A DNA stretch of 34,997 nt, taken from positions 1-34,997 of the forward strand of contig JANWKE010000014.1 in NCBI GenBank assembly GCA_025451535.1, read 5' to 3'. Below, piece by piece: positions 1-7,991 of the stretch (within the stretch, counting starts at the first letter, position 1; the number at the start of each line of letters is the position of its first letter). This DNA comes from Verrucomicrobiia bacterium (GTDB taxonomy: Bacteria > Verrucomicrobiota > Verrucomicrobiia > Limisphaerales > UBA11358). The notes beneath the pieces are model-generated. The model was not told the origin of the DNA and did no database searches. It saw nothing but the letters and a program-made list of their open reading frames with translations. Made by a program: the position numbers and the translations under genes.

Positions 1-12
1 AACGCGGACGGT

Positions 13-31
13 GACGCCGCAGCGCGGCGTC
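13..31. repeat. Perfect 8-bp inverted repeat
   Basis: GACGCCGC and GCGGCGTC are separated by AGC and form a tight GC hairpin. No T-run follows, so it is not a clear intrinsic terminator. It lies 108 bases upstream of the lipoprotein start and may be a dispersed palindrome or the 3' end of a transcript that begins outside the window. The rest of bases 1-138 is AT-richer and shows no other gene. Confidence 0.35.
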
Positions 32-138
32 CTTACCATGGCAAAACGTACTACTACCAAATTTTTTCACTTGTCGCTGAGTGACCGGCATTGCAGTATT
101 TCCTCAACCAGCCATTAACCCCAAACATTGAATAATAC

Positions 139-783
139 ATGAACCAGGCCAAACGTTTAACTCTGTGGTCGTGCGGGTCGCTGATTTCGGCGCTCGCGAT
201 GCTTTTAGTCGCCGGCTGCCAATCCACCAGCCCCAATTGCCAATCCTGCAGCAAACCGGCAACCACAGCCGCGCCGGCGGCGGCGCCCGCCGCAACCGCC
301 GAGGCCACGCCTGCCGCCGCACCCAAGATCATCCGGATTGATGCCGGCTCGGACACAAACTACGTCGATGCCGAAGGCAACATCTGGCTCGCCGACCAGG
401 GTTTTGCGGATGGAGAGGTTATAACCCGGGACGCCGACCTGCCCGTGGCCGATACGAAGGATCCCGGGCTGTATCGGACCGAGCACTATGACATGACGTC
501 CTTTTCCGAAAATGTTCCGAACGGCAAATACACCGTGAAGCTGCATTTTGCGGAAACCTACGAAGGGATCACCGGCCCGGGAGAACGCGTGTTTTCCTTC
601 AATGTCGGAGGACAACATGAATTCAAAGATTTCGATATCTGGGTCAAGGCTGGTGGCGCGCAACGCGCCTGTGAAGTAACGGTGGACAATGTGGATGTCA
701 CTGATGGCAAACTGGTGGTTACGTTCACGGCCAACGTGCAAAGTCCCGCGATCGACGGGATTGAAATCATCCCGGCCCGGTAG
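139..783 (+). CDS. Malectin-domain lipoprotein
   Basis: This 214-residue protein starts with a lipoprotein signal peptide: a basic N-terminus, a hydrophobic run and the lipobox LVAGC, with Cys at residue 27. A short Cys-containing stretch and an Ala/Pro-rich linker (about residues 38-62) follow. Residues 64-214 resemble a malectin or malectin-like carbohydrate-binding domain: it opens IRIDAGSDTNYVD, has the core KYTVKLHFAETYEG, and closes with SPAIDGIEIIP. In bacteria such domains bind sugars and are common on secreted glycosidases, but no catalytic domain is present here. It is probably an outer-membrane-anchored sugar-binding protein. The ATG at 139 places the signal peptide correctly. The gene stands alone and converges on the esterase gene downstream. 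Confidence 0.8.
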   Translation: MNQAKRLTLWSCGSLISALAMLLVAGCQSTSPNCQSCSKPATTAAPAAAPAATAEATPAAAPKIIRIDAGSDTNYVDAEGNIWLADQGFADGEVITRDADLPVADTKDPGLYRTEHYDMTSFSENVPNGKYTVKLHFAETYEGITGPGERVFSFNVGGQHEFKDFDIWVKAGGAQRACEVTVDNVDVTDGKLVVTFTANVQSPAIDGIEIIPAR

Positions 784-786
784 TTT

Positions 787-810
787 CGGCCGCGGAAGTT
801 TTTGCGGCCG
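787..810. terminator. Candidate bidirectional terminator hairpin
   Basis: CGGCCGC and GCGGCCG form a perfect 7-bp stem around a 10-base loop, in the 34-base gap between two convergent genes. The position suits a shared terminator. Neither strand has a good U-tract after the stem, so the call is tentative. Confidence 0.35.
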
Positions 811-817
811 TCTGAAT

Positions 818-2121
818 TTAGTGTTGTTCGATCGGTAGTTTGCCTTGCCGCAGGGCGGACAACCACCCGTTATAACGCCGTTGATTGTAGTAGCTTTGCG
901 TTCCGTGTTCGTCCTGATGGCCGGACTTTGGCAGGATGACCACTTCCTTCGGCGAAGTGATTTCATTCACTGCTGCCAACACGCTTGATGGCGGACAGGT
1001 TTCGTCTCTCAGTCCCAAGCCGACCAGCACGGGGCATTTAATGTGCCGCGCGAAGTTGGCAATATCATAATAGCGGCTGCTTCATGCACTTTGGCCGGAT
1101 CTTTGCCTTCCGTGTTGAAATACCAATGCGGCCAGCCGGGTGCGCGGCCAATATCAGGCGCCAGCGTGTCGCTATTCGCCGGCACCAGCGCCAGCGCCGC
1201 GGTAATGTCCCTGGGATGCAACCCGGCAATCATGATGGTTTGTTGTCCACCCTGGCTGTCGCCCATCACCACCAGCGTTTTGCCGTTCCAGTCCGGGCGC
1301 GTCTTCAGATATTCCACCGCGCGATAACAGGACAGGTACATCCGTAAAAAGTAACTCGTGTCGCGGCCGTCGTTGCCGATGGACCAGTAATCCTTCAGCG
1401 GCCCGGCAAATTGTTCCTGATAAAACGCTGCCGGTTCGTCAATCGGCAGGTCGTGAGGTTCAATGTTTAACGCCAGCCACCCTTCCGCGGCGCGGTCTGT
1501 CACCCAGCTTTTCTGCAATCCATAAACACCTGCCCATTGGACGATGAGCAACGCCGGGAACTTTTTGCCCTTCTCGGGGCGGGCGATCTGGCCCTCGATA
1601 TGGGTTCCGCGGATGTTGTTCATGGTGATTTTCCAATACGCCACGCCCGACTTTCCGCTGGTTTCCTCTGCCAGTTTCGGTTCCGGGGAAACTTTTTTTA
1701 ATTCCTTCAGTTTGGCCTTCCAGAAGGTATCGAAATCAGCCGGCATTGACGCGGCCGGCGTGATGCGGTCCAGCGCGGCCACAGCGCCGCCCACGGCGCG
1801 GTTGGTGGCGCTTTCCGGCTGCCATTGCACCTCAACCAGCATGGTGCCTGGTGCATCGAACCTGGTCTCGATACCGGCAATATCGTTGCTGAAGCTCAGG
1901 TCGCCTTGCCCCACATCTTTCAGGCCGCCACTTTTGAGAAGGTAATGGGCCGCCGGCGGATTGGTTTCGCCTTTCCATTCGACCACCCAATGAACGGTGT
2001 CCCCGACCTCATACATACCGCCGGGTTTGTCCGGTCTAACTGCTAATTGCGCCCGGCAAAGACTCGCGGCTGCGAACGCAATCACTATAAGGGCACGAAC
2101 ATGGAAATAATTGGGTCGCAT
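818..2121 (-). pseudogene. CE7-like acetylxylan esterase, broken by a -1 frameshift
   Basis: This is a secreted alpha/beta-hydrolase of the acetylxylan esterase / cephalosporin-C deacetylase (CE7) type, which would remove acetyl groups from polysaccharides in the periplasm or outside the cell. The ATG at 2121 gives a signal peptide (VIAFAAASLCRAQ); the frame also opens at a TTG at 2139, which looks less likely. A beta-rich N-terminal region precedes the hydrolase fold. The nucleophile motif GDSQGGQQ is in the first frame. Near 1073-1077 the frame is lost and translation stops at about 1009. In the next frame the family sequence resumes at once (RYYDIANFARHIKCPVLVG) and includes the likely catalytic Asp (LRDETCPPSS) and His (KSGHQDEHG), down to a stop at 818. 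Adding one base would restore one continuous gene, so this is either a very recent mutation or a sequencing/assembly error. Confidence 0.82.
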
Positions 2122-2205
2122 GGGGCGGACGATATACAAAGGGGTTTTACATGTGCTAGAACTAAATGCCCATTCAACGCCGGCACCTCTCGCCCGCTGG
2201 CCGGA

Positions 2206-4371
2206 TCAATCGCGGTGGCTGTATTCCTGGATTGCCGCGCGCCACCACGATGCGAGTGATTCGCCCGGACGCAACCAGGCCTGCTGATGCAACCGGACCA
2301 TCGCGTGGGCGTCGGTCATTATCAGAAGTCGTTCCGCAGCAGTCAATTGAGCCGGACCTTCCGCCAGTAATTTTTCTCCAAGGGCCCGCACCTCTTCACG
2401 GCCGGCGCCGAGTTTGGCGAGTTGTTCGGCGTAAACGGGATTCAACTGCTTTTCGCGCAGCAAGGAGACATGAATTGCGTTGACGTAGGGATCCAGCACC
2501 GCTTCGGCCAGGCTGGCGTGGGGAAGGCGCGGGGTGGTGTCATCGGTGATTTCGTGGATCCTCAACTGCGAGCGCAAGGAGACGAGTTCGACCGGCGGTT
2601 GGGTTTCTTCCGGTGTCAGAAACAATCCGAGTTTTCGGGCGCGGGCGCCGAGGCTGCGCCGGCTTGTCCACACACTGAGCGGGATGGAAAGGACCATGCC
2701 GGTGAACACGGGGGTGAACCACCAGAACAGGACCTGATTCAATCGCCACATGAATACGCCCCAAACCAGGCCGATGAGAGTGTGGCCCCAATGTCGCCGG
2801 ATGGCGAACAACCACGTTGTGCCATCGGGGCCGCGTTTCTGCTGGCTCCAGCCCACGCTGGCGCCAAACAGATTGGTCACAACGAAACGCGTATGCCACA
2901 GCATCAACAAAGGCGCGTGCAGGGTGGAGAAAACGGTTTCACCCACGACGCCAACCGTGGTGCGGGCCAGGCCGCCAAAGGCGCGGCGGCGGTCCCAATC
3001 AAACGCCAGGTCAATCAACGCCAGCACCTTCGGCAAAAACAAAACCGCCATGCAGATAATGAATACCAAAAAAGCGTGCGCGGTGCCGCTGAGATTGGTC
3101 AAGTAGCCATGCACGGTAATTTCCGACAGGCCGGTGTATTTTTGGTACCAGTGTATCCAGTTGAACATCAGCAAGAACACCAGCCACAGCGGTCCGGCGA
3201 GATAGCCACAGATGCCGAGCAGCAGGTGCAGCCGGTTCACGCCGCGCAGGCCTTTGGCGAACAATACGAGGCCGTGTTGCAGATTGCCCTGGCACCAGCG
3301 GCGTTCACGCTGCGTATTTTCAATCATTCCCTGCGGCACCTCCTCGTAACTGCCTTCCAGATCGTACGCCAGCCATACTTCCCAATTCGCCCGCGACAGC
3401 AACGCGGCTTCCACAAAATCGTGGCTCAGAATCTGGCCGCCAAAGGGTTTGTTTCCCGGCAATTGCGGCAAATCGCAGAACTGCATGAAGGGTTCGGTGC
3501 GAATGATGGCATTGTGCCCCCAATAATTGCCCAGATTCAGCGCCCAGTAATTCAGGCCGGCGATGAATACCGGCGCATAAAGGCGGTTGGAGAACTGCTG
3601 GATGCGGCCGAAAAGCGATTCCGCGTTGACGAGCGCCGGGACCGTTTGAATCAGGCCGACGGACGGATGCAATTCCATCAACTTCACCAAATCCACCAGC
3701 GTTTCGCCACGCATGATACTGTCGGCGTCACACACCAGGAAATAGCGGTAGCGGCGGCCCCAGGCATTGAGGAAGTCACGTACGTTGCCGCTCTTGCGGC
3801 CCTCATTGTCCGTCCGGCGGCGGTAATAAATCCGCCCCAATGCGTCCAACTCACGAATCAATTCATACCAGCACCGCTCTTCTTCCACCCATTTGTCCGG
3901 ATCGGTTGAATCGCTAAGAATAAAAAAGTCGAAGTGCCCGAGCTGGCCGGTTTTGGCGAGTGATTCGTAGGTGGCGCGCAGGCCTTCATAAACGCGCACG
4001 ATGTTTTCATTGTAGATGGGAAAAACGATGGCCGTGCTGGTACCGGCGATGCTTTGGGCGCGGTAATCCGTTCGCGTGATGCGGCGGGGATCGCCGAAAG
4101 TGCGCAGGATGAAGCCGAACACGCCGTGCATGCTACCGATCGCGATCAACAGAAATAAGATGACGAACACGGTGAACAGCACCGTGCTGGCGGCGGACCA
4201 GCCGGTGCGCCAGAGCAAATCGGCGAAGAGCATGGAGACCACGCCCGTGAGCAGGAGGGCCGAGGAATAAAAAATGAACACGCGCCAGCCGCGATGGACC
4301 CGGGGCAGGGAAGTCACTCCCAGGGGCGGCGACTGGTCCGATGCGGGGACGGACTGGGGGGCGCCGGGCAT
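2206..4371 (-). CDS. opgH: Glucans biosynthesis glucosyltransferase H
   Basis: This 721-residue inner-membrane GT2 enzyme matches OpgH (MdoH), which polymerises UDP-glucose into beta-1,2-linked glucan and passes it to the periplasm. Two membrane helices (about residues 30-95) precede the cytoplasmic GT domain. GT2 hallmarks are visible: LSDSTDPDKW, CDADSIM (metal-binding DxD), HDFVEAALL and the QRERRWCQGN motif of processive synthases. Further helices and a C-terminal domain ending ARLHQQAWLRPGES follow, as in OpgH. It is shorter than E. coli OpgH (about 847 residues) because it lacks most of the cytoplasmic N-terminal extension. The ATG lies 3 bases after the upstream stop, so it is translated in one operon with opgG and the small gene between them. 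Confidence 0.92.
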   Translation of the reverse strand: MPGAPQSVPASDQSPPLGVTSLPRVHRGWRVFIFYSSALLLTGVVSMLFADLLWRTGWSAASTVLFTVFVILFLLIAIGSMHGVFGFILRTFGDPRRITRTDYRAQSIAGTSTAIVFPIYNENIVRVYEGLRATYESLAKTGQLGHFDFFILSDSTDPDKWVEEERCWYELIRELDALGRIYYRRRTDNEGRKSGNVRDFLNAWGRRYRYFLVCDADSIMRGETLVDLVKLMELHPSVGLIQTVPALVNAESLFGRIQQFSNRLYAPVFIAGLNYWALNLGNYWGHNAIIRTEPFMQFCDLPQLPGNKPFGGQILSHDFVEAALLSRANWEVWLAYDLEGSYEEVPQGMIENTQRERRWCQGNLQHGLVLFAKGLRGVNRLHLLLGICGYLAGPLWLVFLLMFNWIHWYQKYTGLSEITVHGYLTNLSGTAHAFLVFIICMAVLFLPKVLALIDLAFDWDRRRAFGGLARTTVGVVGETVFSTLHAPLLMLWHTRFVVTNLFGASVGWSQQKRGPDGTTWLFAIRRHWGHTLIGLVWGVFMWRLNQVLFWWFTPVFTGMVLSIPLSVWTSRRSLGARARKLGLFLTPEETQPPVELVSLRSQLRIHEITDDTTPRLPHASLAEAVLDPYVNAIHVSLLREKQLNPVYAEQLAKLGAGREEVRALGEKLLAEGPAQLTAAERLLIMTDAHAMVRLHQQAWLRPGESLASWWRAAIQEYSHRD

Positions 4372-4374
4372 GGT

Positions 4375-4977
4375 TCAGTGCGTGAAATAGAAAATTGTGA
4401 TCAGCAACAGGACGAACAAGGTCCAGGCCACCACCATTTTTAAATAAGGAATCCGGCCCAGCTTGGTCAGGGTTGTGATCGGCCCACGATCAAACGGGCG
4501 CGCCGTCATTTTGGAAATTTGAAAACCTGGTCCGGCGCGCAAGTAGGCATCGCGCATGGAATGGACGAATTCCTCCGGCCAGGGGGCGGGACGGAGAAAT
4601 TGATCCTGCCACTTGCCGGGCATGTCGACCAGCAGCAGGGCGAGCCGTCCGCGCGTGGAGAGCATCTGGTCGGAGTTGGTCGGCGGTTCCTGCAGCACTT
4701 CGGCAAACCACTCCGTCACGATGCGGTCCATTTCCTCGGCGGCAATATAGGTGGCGGAGTGGTTGGGCTCGACGGGGGCGCGTTTCATGGCGCGTTCCAG
4801 CACGCGGAGCACCAGCTGGCCGAGCAGTGCCTTGTTGCGAATGCGCAGGGCGTGGAAATAATTTTCCACCTTGCCATAAGCGGCGTTCCATTCTTCCAAT
4901 GGCCGGCCGGCCAGCCGGCCGGAGACATCGGCTAGCGCGCCCGGGTTGGCTATGGCGGACTCCATTGGTAGGTCCAT
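4375..4977 (-). CDS. Tail-anchored protein of unknown function between opgG and opgH
   Basis: I do not recognise this 200-residue protein. It is largely soluble and helical, with several Trp/Pro motifs (MPGKWQDQFLRP, PWPEEFVHSMRDAY). It ends in a single membrane helix (about residues 178-198, MVVAWTLFVLLLITIFYFTH), so it is probably a C-tail-anchored inner-membrane protein facing the cytoplasm. The frame is open further upstream, but that part overlaps opgG deeply. The ATG at 4977 (or 4965) overlaps the end of opgG by 28 (or 16) bases, which fits translational coupling. opgH starts 3 bases after its stop. The position and the shortened OpgH N-terminus suggest it helps the synthase, perhaps doing the job of the missing OpgH N-terminal domain. 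That is inference. Confidence 0.8.
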   Translation of the reverse strand: MDLPMESAIANPGALADVSGRLAGRPLEEWNAAYGKVENYFHALRIRNKALLGQLVLRVLERAMKRAPVEPNHSATYIAAEEMDRIVTEWFAEVLQEPPTNSDQMLSTRGRLALLLVDMPGKWQDQFLRPAPWPEEFVHSMRDAYLRAGPGFQISKMTARPFDRGPITTLTKLGRIPYLKMVVAWTLFVLLLITIFYFTH

Positions 4978-6521
4978 GTTTCGCTCAATATGTTTGTTCC
5001 GTTCTGCAAGGTGCACCGGATATCCACCGGATTGGCATTGCCCGGCTTCGGCTGCATCTTCAAAACGACACGCCACGTTTTGAGGAAAGTATTGCGCAAA
5101 ACCTGATTCCACACAATCGCGGCGTTGGTGCTGCAACTGGCGATGGCCTGCGGCGGACTGTTTGCCGGAAGGGCATCCAGTTTTGGCCCGGCAAAATCAA
5201 TCATGATCAGGCGGGTGTGGGTATTATCAGAATCGAGCCCGATGCGCGTGTTAACCACCCGGTCTTCCGAAAGTTTCAGGTCCGCTTCACTGTTTTCCCA
5301 GCAGAGGGTGTAACCAAGACGGTATGGTTGCATCGGCGCCGGTTTATTTTTCGGATCCCAGAACGCGACGATGTTGTCGAGGCCTTCGTAGTTGGCGCTC
5401 AACTCGACCAGATGCAAATCGCCCTCACCCCAATCGCCATGCGGCTGGACCCAGACACTGGGTTCCAGTTGAAAAAGATTGAACATGTCCTGATACGCCG
5501 CGAAGGAACGTTCCCGTTGCAACAGGCCGAAACCGCGGATGTGGGGCGCATCAAAGACCTGGTGCCGCAGGATGGCCGGATTGTCCAATGGACGCCATAG
5601 CACCTCGCCGTTGCCCGTGTGAACCAGCAGGCCGTCGGCGTCATGCACCTCCTGGCGATAGTCGTCAAACTTGCGTTCCGAATTCTTGCCGAACCAGAAC
5701 ATACTGGTCAACGGAGCCATTCCGATGGTTTTGACGGGCAGCTTCCGTTGCGGATTTGCCGCGAGAATTTCTTTTGGTTCACGCAGAAAGATCACCGCCT
5801 CGACGTCCGCCATCGTTGTGTCACCGGGATGGATGATGAATTCGTACGCGCCGGTGCAGCTGACGCTGTCCAGCAGCGCGAAGAGCGTCAATTCCTTGTC
5901 GTCCAGTTGTGGTTTGCCGAGCCACCAGTCGGTAAAGATGGGAAATTCCTCCGGGCGGTCCATTTCTCCGCAATCCACCGCCAGGCCGCGTGCCGACTGG
6001 CCGTAGTGCTGATCCTTGCCCAGCAAGCGGAAATAACTCGCCCCGAGGAACGCGCCGAGCTCGTCCCATTGGTTGGTTTCGTTCAGTTGGTACAGAACCC
6101 GGAAGCCGGCGTAACCGGTGTTGGCCGGAATTTCATTTTCGATGTTCAGGCTGCCGTAATCAAAGAAATCCTGGACGAACCGGATGGGTTGCAAATGGGT
6201 CGCCGTGAATTCATACACGTGCACCGGTTCCTGGTAGAGATAGCCCGGATGGAAAAACTCGATGCGGAAGGGGAGATTTTCCACGCGCCACAACGCCTGG
6301 CTGCGACGGAAGCGAATTTGCCGGTATTTGTCATAATCGAGGTTATCCTGCCGCAATACCTTGGGCAGGTCGGCGCGCGGCGAATGAAATGGATGATGCG
6401 CCCGTTCCTCGGCACGCTTGATCACATAATCCAGGTTCACCTCGCCGGATTCCGGGCTTGCCGCAACTCGTCCCGTCAAGGCCATCACCACCGTTAAAAT
6501 CAGGCAACTTCGTCGCCACAT
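4950..6521 (-). CDS. opgG: Periplasmic glucans biosynthesis protein G
   Basis: This 523-residue protein matches OpgG/MdoG, the periplasmic partner of OpgH in osmoregulated periplasmic glucan synthesis; the OpgG/OpgD family has been classed as beta-1,2-glucan-active GH186. A signal peptide occupies about residues 1-22 (LILTVVMALTGRVAAS). Family features follow: YRQIRFRRSQALWR, FRIEFFHPGYLY, NTGYAGFRVLYQLN, FLGASYFRLLG, the Gly/Ala-rich SARGLAVDCGE, and the C-terminal domain with APLTSMFWFGKN and WVQPHGDWGEGDLHLVELS. The ATG at 6521 gives the signal peptide; no strong Shine-Dalgarno sequence is seen. It is the first gene of a three-gene operon. OpgG alone suffices for backbone synthesis with OpgH in known systems; no opgB, opgC or opgD lies nearby. 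Confidence 0.93.
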   Translation of the reverse strand: MWRRSCLILTVVMALTGRVAASPESGEVNLDYVIKRAEERAHHPFHSPRADLPKVLRQDNLDYDKYRQIRFRRSQALWRVENLPFRIEFFHPGYLYQEPVHVYEFTATHLQPIRFVQDFFDYGSLNIENEIPANTGYAGFRVLYQLNETNQWDELGAFLGASYFRLLGKDQHYGQSARGLAVDCGEMDRPEEFPIFTDWWLGKPQLDDKELTLFALLDSVSCTGAYEFIIHPGDTTMADVEAVIFLREPKEILAANPQRKLPVKTIGMAPLTSMFWFGKNSERKFDDYRQEVHDADGLLVHTGNGEVLWRPLDNPAILRHQVFDAPHIRGFGLLQRERSFAAYQDMFNLFQLEPSVWVQPHGDWGEGDLHLVELSANYEGLDNIVAFWDPKNKPAPMQPYRLGYTLCWENSEADLKLSEDRVVNTRIGLDSDNTHTRLIMIDFAGPKLDALPANSPPQAIASCSTNAAIVWNQVLRNTFLKTWRVVLKMQPKPGNANPVDIRCTLQNGTNILSETWTYQWSPP

Positions 6522-6619
6522 TTCGGCTAAGGAGAACCGAAGTGGGGCAAATTTGCAAGTTCAGTGCGAAAGCCCCTAAGTAACAAAAAGTTGCATTGTT
6601 GATGCCAATTATTGGTAAG

Positions 6620-6654
6620 GTGGTATTGGAGGGTGCTGGATATTCCAATACCAC
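6620..6654. repeat. 11-bp inverted repeat in the 146-base gap before opgG
   Basis: GTGGTATTGGA and TCCAATACCAC flank a 13-base spacer. The hairpin is 14 bases past the end of the ABC permease gene and could act as its terminator, although no T-run follows on the minus strand. A second small dyad, CCAAT-T-ATTGG, lies at 6605-6615, in the stretch that should also hold the opgG promoter. No confident -35/-10 pair was found there. Confidence 0.4.
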
Positions 6655-6667
6655 ATTCCCCGATGAT

Positions 6668-7807
6668 TCAATCCAACGTCTGCCGGTAACGCTTGATGCC
6701 GATGCTCAACATTACCACCAGGAACAGCGCAATCGGCCAGAGGTCGGGCGACACATCAACCAGGCCGTTTCCTTTCAATAAGATACCCCGCACGACCCGC
6801 AGGAAATGGGTTAACGGCAGGATTTCGCCAATGTCCTGCGCCCAAACGGGCATCCCGCGAAAAGGAAACATATAGCCGGACAACAACAACGACGGCAGGA
6901 AGAAAAAGAACGCCATTTGCACCGCCTGAAGCTGGTTTTTGGCAATAGTCGAGAACGTGATGCCCACGGCGAGGTTCGCCACGATGAACAGAAACGCCAG
7001 CACCACGAGCAACGACACACTACCGACAATCGGCACACTAAACAGGTATCTTGCCGCCAACAAGATGAGAAAAATCTGGATGTAGCCGACGGTGATGTAA
7101 GGAACGATTTTGCCAATCATCACTTCGCCGGGCCGGGCCGGTGTGGACAGCAGATTTTCCATGGTGCCGCGCTCGCGTTCGCGCGTAATGGCCAGCGCGG
7201 TAATGATAATCATGGTCATGGTCAGCATCACTCCCATGAGGCCGGGCACGATGTTATATTGGGTGTTGTTTTCCGGATTATAATGTTGATGCACCACCAG
7301 ATTGAACGGCGGGGGTGCGCCTTGTAGTCCGGCCAGCGGCCCGATGAGGTCCCGATTGAGAACCGTGGTCGACAGCTGGTTTACGGCCGCAATCGCGTAG
7401 CCGACGGCGGACGGGTCGGTCGCGTCGGCTTCCAGCAGCAAGTCTGGCTGTTCGCCGCGCAGCAGTTTCCGCGAAAAATCCACCGGAATGTCCACCGCGA
7501 ATTGGACCGTACCCTGGGCGAGCATTTTCTGAATGTCCGCCTCGTTTCTCGGTTCGCGAATGACGTCGAAGTAGCTGCTGTTGCGCAGGCCCCAGACCAC
7601 GGTCCGCGAAAAAACGCTGTTGTCGGCCGAATAGACCGCCGTGGGCAGGTGTTTGGGATCGGAATTGATGGCGTAACCGAAGAGCACCAGCTGGAGCAGG
7701 GGGATGCCGACCATCATGCCGAACGTCAGCCGGTCGCGGCGCATCTGGATGAATTCCTTGCCCACAATCGCCCAGAACCGCCGCCAGTTAAATTGGTACA
7801 GTTTCAT
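6668..7807 (-). CDS. ABC-2 type export permease (YbhS/YbhR-like)
   Basis: This 379-residue ABC-2 membrane subunit pairs with the ATPase encoded just upstream. The N-terminus (WAIVGKEFIQMRRDRLTF) leads to a first helix (MMVGIPLLQLVLFGYAI). A large extracytoplasmic domain of about 150 residues follows, then five more helices. The conserved ITRERERGTMENLLSTPARP motif lies between helices, as in YhhJ/YbhS/YbhR exporters. The frame is open 45 residues further upstream, but that part runs through an intergenic palindrome, so the ATG at 7807 is the likely start. Only one permease is present, whereas E. coli ybhGFSR has two, so it probably works as a homodimer. A 184-base gap with palindromes separates it from the ATPase gene. 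Confidence 0.88.
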   Translation of the reverse strand: MKLYQFNWRRFWAIVGKEFIQMRRDRLTFGMMVGIPLLQLVLFGYAINSDPKHLPTAVYSADNSVFSRTVVWGLRNSSYFDVIREPRNEADIQKMLAQGTVQFAVDIPVDFSRKLLRGEQPDLLLEADATDPSAVGYAIAAVNQLSTTVLNRDLIGPLAGLQGAPPPFNLVVHQHYNPENNTQYNIVPGLMGVMLTMTMIIITALAITRERERGTMENLLSTPARPGEVMIGKIVPYITVGYIQIFLILLAARYLFSVPIVGSVSLLVVLAFLFIVANLAVGITFSTIAKNQLQAVQMAFFFFLPSLLLSGYMFPFRGMPVWAQDIGEILPLTHFLRVVRGILLKGNGLVDVSPDLWPIALFLVVMLSIGIKRYRQTLD

Positions 7808-7849
7808 GGGGAAATCGTACGGGTTGAAACGACCGCCCTCACCCCGGCC

Positions 7850-7971
7850 TTCTCCCCCAGGAGAGGGAGAATGATCGCCAGCCAGTCGACCCCTTGGACG
7901 GCGTAGGAAAAATCGCAGAATGAACGTTGACGTTCCGCGCAAGAAATTAGATGAGCCGACTGACGTCGGCT
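7850..7971. repeat. Two palindromic repeats between the ABC ATPase and permease genes
   Basis: The 184-base gap at 7808-7991 holds no gene. It has a C-rich dyad, TTCTCCC ... GGGAGAA (7850-7871), set in a 'CTCACCCCGGCC' context, and a second dyad, AGCCGAC-TGAC-GTCGGCT (7954-7971). Both look like dispersed REP-like palindromes. They may stabilise or attenuate the polycistronic mRNA, giving less permease than ATPase. Confidence 0.5.
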
Positions 7972-7991
7972 GCCACGCTGGTTATTGAGGT

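Noticed and set aside
205-966. Long open frame opposite the malectin lipoprotein gene
   Set aside because: It is the antisense shadow of a gene with a clear signal peptide and domain, and its translation is low-complexity Arg/Gly-rich without family features.
1073-1080. Programmed ribosomal frameshift in the esterase gene
   Set aside because: There is no slippery heptamer or obvious stimulatory hairpin. A simple one-base deletion explains the data better.
2422-3909. 495-codon open frame antisense to opgH
   Set aside because: opgH is certain on the other strand. The frame is Gln/His/Arg-rich, as expected for a GC-rich shadow.
4978-5136. N-terminal extension of the tail-anchored opg protein
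   Set aside because: It would overlap opgG by about 190 bases and has no hydrophobic or domain character. The ATG at 4977 is sufficient.
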